NCBI GenBank assembly: GCA_033439255.1
Contig: CM065880.1
Coordinates: forward strand, 372,001-436,000
DNA: 64,000 nt
Direction of reading: 5' to 3'
Source of the DNA: Hericium rajendrae
Lineage: Eukaryota; Basidiomycota; Agaricomycetes; Russulales; Hericiaceae
A program made the position numbers and the translations under genes. The notes beneath the pieces were generated by a model. That model made no database searches. It had not been told where the DNA came from and saw only the letters and a program-made list of their open reading frames with translations. Of the stretch, positions 55,660 through 64,000 are shown piece by piece. Position 1 is the stretch's first letter. Every line of letters begins with the position of its first letter.

Positions 55660-56492
55660 ACGACTATTGCACCTTGCACCGTGCTTTATCTACTGATTGA
55701 TGACGATTTATACATATGCATGAGCACCGCGGACTGCCAGTAGCGCCTGTACTTTAAAGGACCGAAGACTGACAGAACAGGAATTTACAGAGTGCCTGGA
55801 TTAGAAGCGAGGTGGAAAAATGCTTTTTGGGAACGGTGATATGCGGATGGCCTCAAAATTTCAGTCCCGAAAGTCTACTTGACAACTGCATGCCAGTCTT
55901 GCCAGCCTGCTCTGAAAGGCTATCGATCAGCTGGTCATGCCGCGGAGCCGCATGGTTTTTTGCTAACCTGCCTTTTCGGTCGCAAACGAACTTCAGGAAT
56001 CCGTGGCCTGCCAAAGCGGTGAATTCCAAGTATTTTGCGCCAATCTTCTCCTCCACTCTCTCCACATACACACACAGCAGAGGGCTTACCGGTGGCTCCC
56101 TTGCTCCACACATTTTAAATTAGTCGCTTCCGAATCTGATGCTCCAGGTAGCGGCAGAATTGCTACAGGTTTCTATAGCGCGGATGCTATTCGGTTATTC
56201 GAGAGTCCTCGTTGTCCTATCGGTCTTCCCATGGCTGTCTAACGGTGCGCAGGAAGCGTCTTTTTCCTAATCCAAATCCCCGTTGAGAAGTCGTGCTGAC
56301 AGAACACGCCACCGCCCGGCCCAGGTGCATCAGTGAAACGCGATTGGTGTCCGCGTGGACGTAGCGTCGTAAACGCCCAGGTCAGTGATCAGCGTGACCA
56401 ACCCGCGTATTTTTATCTGCCCGCTGAACACTTTTCCCCCTCCTTCAGTGATGCGGCTGGTTCGAGGTGATTCGCTGCCCTCCCCCATACAG
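55660..56492. other. Spacer between PSS gene and peroxidase relic
   Basis: No supported gene. The missing 5' exons of the peroxidase could have lain at the right end, but I could not find a signal peptide there. Confidence 0.45.
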
Positions 56493-57941
56493 TCTCGTGG
56501 TTCCCTGGATTCTCACAAGGCGGCCGCAGGTGCTGGACGATTTGCAAGCAAATTTGTGAGCGAGTCTGTGGGCTTTTGGGCACTGCGGCCGAGGGCTAGG
56601 AATCGATTGCTGGCAATGCGTCCGACAGGTTCTCCTACAGCTGCGGTGAAGAGGCTCCGGAAGCCATTCGCATCGCCTTCCACGATGGTATCGGTCGATC
56701 TCAGAAGCTAGAACGCCAGGGGGCCTCCACGTGTGTTTTTCTTCTCTTGCATACCGCATGCGTCCGCTCACTTTATTTTCTGTCGCTTCGTTCCAGAGGC
56801 GGAGGAGCAGGTGAGCGCCCCTGGATCGAACCCCGCCAATATTAAGCTCATGTGCATGGTCGCCGACAGATGGAAGCATCCTGAAATTCTTCACATCGAA
56901 CTCGCGTACCGTAAGCATCCACGTACAAATCTCACTCGCTGCTGGTCCCTCACAGCCTGGTCCAGCCGAGAACCATCCCGTCGACGAGATAGCATACGCC
57001 ATTAAGCCTTTCGCAGATCGACACAACGTGGGGTATGGGGACATGTGAGTATTCCGGCAGCTCGTGTATGCCGCGGGATCTAAATCTCGCCTTCCTGCCC
57101 TAGCTTGCAGTTTGCGGCAGCCGTCGCTCTCACCAACTGCCCTGGAGCCCCGCGGCTGAAATTCTTTGCAGGGCGACGACAGGCAGGTACTCCAGCGCCC
57201 GAAGGATGGTGCACTCGCCGGCTGACACGGCCCCCACAATACCTGCGCGGATGGACGACGCAGGGTTCACTGCAGACGAGACGGTTGCCTTGTTGGCGGC
57301 TCATTCCATCGGTAGGCAGCGGATCCTTGATCCAGCTACGATAGGAATGCGGCTGGACTCGAGTCCACAGGCTTTGACACGCAGATCTACCTTGATGTGG
57401 GTTTCATCGCCCACTGTCAACCGTCGATGTGACGTGATTTTCATTTAGGTGCTGCTGAAGGGAACCGGACACCCTGGACACAACGGTTCGCACAACGGCG
57501 AGGCCGAATCGTCTCTTGAATCGCTGTTTCGCATCGCGTCAGACGCTGCCATCGCCCACGACCCTAGGACGACATGCACTTGGCAATCCCTCATCGGTAA
57601 TCCGTTCACGCTCTCTTATTTTTTGTATGAGCTCAGTGATCAGCAGATAAACAAGGGGGGATGACGCTAGCGTTCCGCAGAGCTATGCACAAGCTGGCCT
57701 TGAACGGCCAACACGCTGCCGCCCTCGTCGATTGCTCTGAGGTCATTCCAGAGTCCGCTCTTTGGAACGGGCGGGTATGCTTCCCGTCAGGAACAAGTCC
57801 GCGCGACATGGAACATTCGGTAGGTTCATCCCTCTGTCTGCTGTCTGCCAGCCTTATCCCGCATCTGGACCTGATCATGCCTCTGGCGCCCTCGGAACCC
57901 CTCAGTGTGCTGAAACGCCCTTGCCGCAACTTGTACTATGA
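56493..57941 (+). pseudogene. Class II haem peroxidase (generic-peroxidase type), disrupted
   Basis: Exon-like blocks run from 56493 with borders at 56555/56629, 56730/56797, 56810/56870, 56910/56956, 57044/57104, 57396/57449, 57596/57647 and 57819/57852, ending at a TGA at 57939-57941. Secreted enzymes of this family oxidise lignin-related substrates with H2O2. Seen are VLDDLQANLFSYSCGEEAPE, the distal Arg/His motif EAIRIAFHDGIG, GGGADGSILKFF, LQFAAAVALTNCPGAPRLKF, the proximal His in ALLAAHSIGR, VLLKGTGHPGHNG and AALVDCSEVIPES. Two Glu of the Mn site are kept (CGEEAPE), but the Asp expected after the proximal His is Arg, so it is not a manganese peroxidase. Disruptions: an apparent 23-nt insertion between SWFP and VLDDLQ (about 56507-56529), a 1-nt loss near 57200 and another near 57370. 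No signal peptide was found. Sequencing error cannot be excluded. Confidence 0.85.
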
Positions 57942-58583
57942 CCATAAGCAGCCAGCCTAAGCACCTGATCTACAGTTTTCTATTGCGTTACGACACTTGC
58001 GTTGTGATTGATTTGTTGGCGTTTGAGTTGGTTTGTTATATGTACCGTTGTTTTGTACACGTTCATGTTCCTCGGAATTGACATGAATTCGATGCGCTGA
58101 ACGCGGGGATCGGAGGCCTTGGCAAGGGAAATGAGAGTGTTCATGAAAATTTCCTTCCTCGATTCGAATTTAGTTTGGCGCCCACACTCGTAAGGTCTCG
58201 GTAGAACATCCGGTCATCTCTCCCCACCATGTCTTGCTCACACGATACGCTGAACCTCCTTCCCATCGGCGTTGATACGCGCTATGAACTTCAAATTCAG
58301 CGTCGACGGCGAATACGTTGAACTTGCACACCTTCCCCATCTGGACGAGCGGAGTGCAGTGCCGTGAAGAAGGATCGTTCCATCAAACCACCATGCGGCT
58401 CTGTGCTGACGAGGCTGACGTGCATCACAAGGCCTCGCATCGCACCTTCGACCGCGCCGCTGCATCCTTGAAAGCCGCACGGCGATCCCGGAGGTTGGGC
58501 CCTGACGTGACAGATAACGATTTGCCAGCGTGCTCGCTGTGTCGATCATCCTGCCCGACGTCCAACTCCCGTTTCACCGCACG
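57942..58583. other. Spacer upstream of the S28 peptidase
   Basis: 3' flank of the peroxidase relic and promoter of the peptidase gene. A minus-strand frame at 58238-58330 ends in a protein-like run (NLKFIARINADGKEVQRIV) but I cannot extend it into a gene. Confidence 0.4.
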
Positions 58584-60756
58584 ATGTTGCGCCCGACTTT
58601 GGTCTCACTTCTCCTGCTGCTCTCGAGCATCTCGTACAGCACGGCCGCTTCGTTCGAAGCACACCGCCTGCGCGTGCACGGCGCACAGAGCATCAACCAG
58701 TGGAAGCGCCGCTCCGTCCTCCAGAACGCGGCGCACGGCCCCGATGCCGACGCGCCTGCGTCGAAAGCGGCTTCATTCCCTGTGTACAACTTTACGCAGC
58801 CGCTCGACCACTTCTTCAACACCACGAGCGCGACGTTCGGCCAGCGCTTCTGGGTGAGCACGCGCCATTACAAGCCGGGGACAGGCGCGCCCGTCATCGT
58901 GATTGACGGCGGCGAGACGTCCGGCGAGGACCGGCTGTCGTTCTTGGACACGGGTATTGCGGACATCTTGGCCAAGGCGACGGGTGGCGTCGGTGTCGTG
59001 CTCGAGCACAGGTATTATGGTATGTGCACGTCGCGGCAGCTAGTAATGGTACCAATGAATGACTATATTAATGCTTCTAGGCGAGTCCGTCGGCGTCGCG
59101 AACTTCACCACCGATAATCTGCGGTGGTTGACGAACGAGCAGGCGCTCGAGGACTCGGCGAACTTCATGCGCAACGTCAAGTTTGCGGGCATCGACGAGG
59201 ACCTGACGGCACCCAGCACACCATGGATCTATTTTGGCGTACGTGGGGCTTTCTATACCTCACCTGTTTAATGAATTAACGTCACGCAGGGCTCGTATGC
59301 CGGCGCGCGTGCGGCCCACATGAAAATCCTGTATCCTGACATTGTCTACGGCGCCATCGCCTCGAGCGGTACGATTGCCCTCTCATTTTAATTTATTTCG
59401 CTTCTTGAGGCGTGTTCACAGGCGTGACACACGCCGCACTTACGAACTGGGAGTACATGGACGTCATCCGGCTTGCTGCGAACAAGACGTGCTCTGATAG
59501 CCTTGTGCAGGCCGTCGCGGAGGTCGACGCGCTGCTCGCGAGCCCGAAGACGCACAACCAGACCAAGGCGCTCTTCGGCCTCGAGGGGCTCGCGCACGAC
59601 GTCGATTTCGTCTCGACGCTTACGGTGCGCTATCTCCTATCATGCAGATCATAGAACGCGTCTGATGCCGGCGCAGTCGCCCCTCGGCGCGTGGCAGAAC
59701 AAGAACTGGGACCCTGCCATTGGCGACACCTCGTTTGATGAGTTCTGCGACGCGATCAACGTGAACACGACCGGCAAAGCGGGAAACAAATTCGTCACGG
59801 CGCCGAATGGGCTCAACGTCAGCACCGCGCTGCTGAATTACGCGGACTACATCAAGACCGTAAGTCATCCGCGTTCCCGGTCGAATGTGATCACACCTTT
59901 CTGATCGCCGCCATGTGTGCAGAACGTCGCATCGGAGTGTCCTGCGAGCGAGATCGAGGCGTGTTTCGGCACGTATGATGATTCGCAATACACAGCAGCG
60001 GACCTAAGCCAAACGTGGCGTCTCTGGACGTTCCAATATTGCACGGTGTGGGGATACCTCACGGTGCGTTCTATTCTCCGAGTTGTTGTGTGCCCATATG
60101 GGTGCGCTGAATCGCGTACCTCAAGACGGCTCCGCCCAGCGAGAAAACGCCCACGATCATCTCCCGTCTACTGGATTTTGACTATGAGCACAAGATTTGC
60201 GTGCAGGTATGGCAGTGCCCGAACTAGTCCTTAACGGGAGTTCACTGGCAGCACAGGCATTCCCTCCTGGCAAGCATATCCAGGTGCCACGCTTGCCGAA
60301 CATCACCGACGTGAACCGCCTAGGCAACTTTGCGATTGCGGCGGACCGACTGGCAATCGTTGACGGCGAAAGTACGTACAAACCTTGACTCGGACGCTGC
60401 TGTCCGTAACGGCATTTCTGATCCCGGCTTCTTTGTTTCCAGTCGATCCCTGGAGGCCGGACACTCCTCATAGCCAGTATTACGCGAAGCCGCGTCCGGA
60501 CACAACGATTCGCCCGTTCAAGCTTATTCCTGGTACGTCTGCGTGGCTTGCTTCCCCCTTATGATCTAGTCTTCCGCGGGATCTGATGCAGATTGTTCGC
60601 TCGCGTACAGGCGGCGTGCATCACTGGGATGAGAACGGCTTGGCGAACAGCTCTGCAGAGCCCCCTGAGATCAAGGCTATCCACGAGCAGGAGATCGCGT
60701 TTGTCCAGGCCTGGCTGAAGGACTTCAAGAAGGGGCCGGCGCTTAAAGTGATGTAG
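58584..60756 (+). CDS. Secreted serine peptidase, family S28 (prolylcarboxypeptidase-like)
   Basis: Ten exons: 58584-59019, 59081-59238, 59290-59368, 59422-59624, 59677-59859, 59923-60063, 60126-60206, 60257-60371, 60443-60532, 60611-60756; 543 aa. S28 enzymes cleave C-terminal or N-terminal to proline residues; fungal ones are secreted and acid-active. ATG 58584 opens a signal peptide (PTLVSLLLLLSSISYSTAA). Family blocks: NFTQPLDHF, QRFWVSTRHYKPG, EHRYYGESVGVANFTTDNL, the nucleophile Ser in FGGSYAGARAAHMK, AIASSGVTHA, WRLWTFQYCTVWGYL, the Asp in DPWRPDTPHSQYY and the His in GGVHHWDENG. The catalytic triad is thus complete, and several N-glycosylation sequons are present. Length matches the family and no disruption was seen. 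Confidence 0.93.
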
Positions 60757-61150
60757 AGGTCCTAGGGTGACTTTTTCGCTTGTAGCCCTCACCAGCTCTT
60801 TGTTTTTCGTCTTGTTTTCCTCTGCTCTGCGTAGTGATAATGCAATGTTTTCAAGGGTTTTGTATGAGGCGTGCATTGAGAGTCACTGCCGCGACGGAAT
60901 AACTTGAGGCAGGATAGCAATCGTGGGAAATCGGCCTCACGCCCGCGGTGCTCGACGTACGCAGCGTCCTCGTTGTCGACCACTACTTCTACTTCCAACT
61001 CCACCCCTTCGATCCATATTCGCACTGCGCAGCTACGACATCACTCTCTATCCTATTCAGTCCACTTTACTCGATCGTATTCACCCATATTACTATCTAT
61101 TCGCGCACATCAGTCACGCATCGTAACCAACATCTCTGACATCAACCACC
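60757..61150. other. Promoter region of the actin-patch gene
   Basis: 3' flank of the peptidase gene and 5' flank of the next one. Pyrimidine-rich stretches occur between 61060 and 61150. No gene seen. Confidence 0.5.
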
Positions 61151-64000
61151 ATGTCCAGCCCTCCCGGCTCGCCTCCCAAGCCCAAACCCAAGCCCGGCTC
61201 GCTGCGTGACCGCATCGCCGCCTTCGAGCAGAAGCCAGCGGCTGCGCCCGAGCGCTCGCCGCCCGTCCCGCGCCCCAAGGGGCACCTCCAGTCGTGGAAG
61301 CCCCGCGCCGCGTCCCCGCCGCCCGCCGGCGACCCTGCAGCGGCGTCTACCGCTTCAGCGCCGGCTGGAGCTGAGCGCGCACACGCTGGCGGCGGGATGT
61401 CCGCGAGCGACGCGAAGGAGGCGATCGGCCGCGGCGGCTCGCTCAAGGAGCGCATGGCTGCGCTGCAGGGCGCCGGTGCGTTCGGTGCGCCGCCGCCGCC
61501 GGCCCCGCCTGTGGCGCGTAGCGACAAGCCCAAGTGGAAGCCGCCTCCGGCGGTTGTGAAGACCCCGCCAATGGAGAGTGAAGAAGAAGGGGAGACAGAA
61601 GAGAAGGAGACAGGAGGAGAGGAGAAGACACCCTCTGGGATTGAGGCGGGACTCGGGAGGGTTGCATCCCCTCCTGCGGAAGGAGACTGCGAGGTTGAAG
61701 GAGAAGACCTCAAGGAGAAGCCAGAAGGTGAGAGCGCGGAAGCCGAGGGTACAGAGGAGAAGGAGCAAAGCCCCGAGGAAGAAGAGCGCGCCAGGCGCGC
61801 TGCCATCGCGGCAAGGATGGCTCGGCTCGGCGGTGCACGCGTCGGGATGGCGCCGCCTGTATTTGGTCGCAAGCCAGATGTGCCGGCGAAGAAGCCTGTC
61901 GTTCACAAGGAGGAAGAGGGCGGTGAGTGTCCAATTTCATTCAAATCTGCATCTAGTGCTCGATTACTGAGTATCGCTGCTCAAACAGATGTCCCCACTT
62001 CCCCTCCTGCCATTGTCTCTCCCTCCGCAGGAGAGCGCAGCGGCTCCACAGACCGCGAGAGCCTCATCTCGCCCAAACCATCAGCTCAACCTAGCGGCGG
62101 TGCGTATTTCCCCTCTCGCCGTTGTTACCCGAATACTCACTTCATTACTACAGACTACTTCCCTGCAGAGCCAGCGGAAGGCGAAACGTCCCCGCGCCCG
62201 GCATCACTCTCGCCGGACGCGACGCCACAGTCACAGTCTCGCTCGCCCACGTCGATGCCGCTGCCCGCGGGACCCCGTCGCGCGCTGCCCCCTCGTAAGA
62301 AGACGCCGAAGACACCGACGGTGTCGCCGCCTGAGGCCCCAACGGAACCCGAGGCTGAGCCCGAAGCCAAAGCCGAAGCCGAAGTGAAGGACGATGTGCT
62401 GCAAGGCCAGGTATCGCGTGCTGAACCTACGAAGGATGAGGCAGCCGAGGAGGAAGCGGAGGTCGGGGAGAAAGAGGAGGGGGAGCAGGTCCAGATCCTT
62501 GCCGACAAGATGCACGCGTCTCCCCAGCCTAACGATAATGCTGCGCGCATCGTCCAGGAAGCGCAGCCTGAGCGGGAGGGAAGACAAGAAGAAATCGGTA
62601 CGGTGGGCTCCAGCGCGGACGAGGACGCGGAGAGGGAGGGCGTCTTCAGTCCCGAGCGTGCCGAACAGGAGGAACGGGAGGAACGAGAGGAACGAGAAGA
62701 ACAGGAGGAACAGGAAGAGCAAGCGAAGGAGCACGTCAGAGAAGTGTCTCCATCGTCGGACCCGCGCCCCTCATCTCCCGATGAGCCCGAAGTCTACGTG
62801 AAGCCCAAGGCGTCTTTGCCAGCCGAGCCGGAGGAGGTCGCTGTTGGTCACGACGACAAATCTGCGGAGAAGGCGGAAGAGGAGGAAAAGCGTCAGGAGA
62901 AAGAGCCAGAGATGGCAGAAGAAGAAGAGGAAGACGAGGAAGCGAGGCGCAAGCGCATCGCAGACAAGATCGCGCAGATGGGAGGCATCAATCCATTCAG
63001 TGCGCCGCCAAGGGCTGTTCCGACACATGAAGAGGACGACAAGGAAGAGAAGGAAGTAGCAAAGAAGGAAGGTGACGACGAGGATGATGGTAAATATTGA
63101 TTTTCTGTGCTTCCTTGGTTCTGGGTTGTTTTCTCTTTGTTTCATTGGGTTTGGATAGAGGAAGTTGGGAAGCTCTGCTTTCTAACCTCACAGGTTTCAC
63201 TTCACACATTCTATCCTCGCCAACTTTGCCATAGACGGATGTGGAAACGCATTCCACTATCTTCCTCGTATCACAAGCCCACGGGTATTTTTGCGCTTTC
63301 ACTTCATTTCCTCAATGTGTATACTACTGCTTGCTCAGAATTCGAATATTGATGCAACGTTCTGTTGTTTTATATAGATTACATCCGCCACCAGTCCCAA
63401 TTCAGTCCTTCCGATGCTGCGGACCCGCTAGAACAAGAGGACGAACGCGCGTCTTTTCCAACTGAAGAGCCCGAAAATAAAGAGGGCGAGGGCTGGGGTG
63501 GTATATCGCAATCAGCTGGTAGGGCTGCGGTTCTTGCTATGTCGTCAGAGGAAGGAGAGGACAGGGCAGTTGGTCCGGATGTGGACTCGGATAAGCCCAC
63601 ACGTGTTGCACACGAGGCGGCTGAGTCTAGGAGGAGTACAGATTACGAAGGCGTTGGTGACGAGGAGCAAGTGGGCCCAGAGGAGGAGTGGTATCGAGGC
63701 GATGACAGGGGCGAGGTCGCGGGGACTGCGCAGTCGGGCGCGGGCGACAGAATTGCCACCCCGGATCACGCAACCGCGTCCGCCGCACCCGCGCTTTCAC
63801 CAGTACACGCTGACACTGACGAACTTGATGATTACGACCACGACCTCTACGACGACGACGACGAAGACGAGATGGCACCCCCACGCATCCAGCGACCACT
63901 CCCTCCAGCCCCAGCGGAACCGCCGCCACTGACTAATACCAGCACCCGCCCCGACGTACCCGCACCCTTCACTCCGCCTGCTCCCGCAACGCCCAGCAAG
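61151..64000 (+). CDS. Actin-patch assembly protein (Bbc1/Aim21-like), 3' incomplete
   Basis: Exons 61151-61922, 61989-62099, 62154-63089 and 63378 to beyond 64000; at least 814 aa are visible. The protein is nearly all disordered: Pro/Lys-rich N-terminus (SPPGSPPKPKPKPGSLRDR), alternating acidic tracts and proline-rich SH3-ligand-like stretches (APPPPAPP, RQ-free PLPPAPAEPPP). Short repeated helical motifs stand out: SLRDRIAAFE, SLKERMAALQGAGAF, RRAAIAARMARLGG and RKRIADKIAQMGGINPF. This pattern matches basidiomycete proteins annotated as actin-patch assembly factors related to yeast Bbc1/Aim21, which act at endocytic sites with type I myosin and WASP. No SH3 domain lies in the visible part. 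A repeat of Glu-Glu-Arg and Glu-Glu-Gln codons spans 62668-62721. The 288-nt third intron is unusually long and might hide a small exon. Assignment is from general pattern. Confidence 0.65.

Noticed and set aside
55853-56113. Minus-strand frame with KYLEFTALAGHGFLKFVCD as a gene
   Set aside because: Short, no start context or neighbouring exons, and no family recognised.
56815-56880. Reverse-strand GGTTCGATCC as part of a tRNA
   Set aside because: It lies in an intron of the peroxidase relic and no cloverleaf can be formed around it.
1-64000. CRISPR arrays, rRNA genes and telomere repeats
   Set aside because: None is seen; a CRISPR array is not expected in a fungal nuclear genome.

Overview
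The window is genomic DNA of a filamentous basidiomycete, most likely an Agaricomycete (a mushroom or wood-decay fungus). Host genes are GC-rich and cut by many short introns (about 45-70 nt, GT..AG). A class II haem peroxidase relic is present, a family known from Agaricomycetes, and the two large mobile elements are chromodomain Ty3/Gypsy retrotransposons of the fungal type. All gene models were built by eye from open frames, splice sites and family motifs; the exon sums of all complete models are divisible by three.

Left part (1-7566): a minus-strand gene for an unrecognised polytopic membrane protein (430-2057), a spacer with no supported gene, and a complete 11-exon ergothioneine biosynthesis gene egt1 (3858-7149).

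Centre (7567-30897): one 23.3 kb block of nested LTR retrotransposons. An outer chromovirus has 622-bp LTRs and a GAAAT target duplication. It holds a second chromovirus (17721-28718; 268-bp LTRs, CTCCC target duplication) inserted into the accessory region between pol and the 3' LTR. I see one mismatch in each LTR pair, so both insertions look recent. Both elements carry long extra reading frames between pol and the 3' LTR that I cannot assign to a family.

Right of it (31050-36612): a gene with three MYND zinc fingers, each built from the same exon pair, followed by a degraded tandem copy that lost the first five exons. Next come a gene-poor stretch, the Na+/H+ antiporter gene nha1 (38516-41656), arp6 on the minus strand (42921-44828), a divergent NRDE/TANGO2-family gene (45488-46534) and a Zn2Cys6 transcription factor (47201-48735, minus).

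Far right (48736-64000): 4.7 kb without a supported gene, then four plus-strand loci. These are a 14-exon base-exchange phosphatidylserine synthase (53473-55659), a class II peroxidase pseudogene (56493-57941), a secreted S28 serine peptidase (58584-60756) and the 5' part of an actin-patch scaffold gene that runs off the end (61151-64000).

The host genes are housekeeping or stress functions with no shared pathway; I see no biosynthetic cluster.
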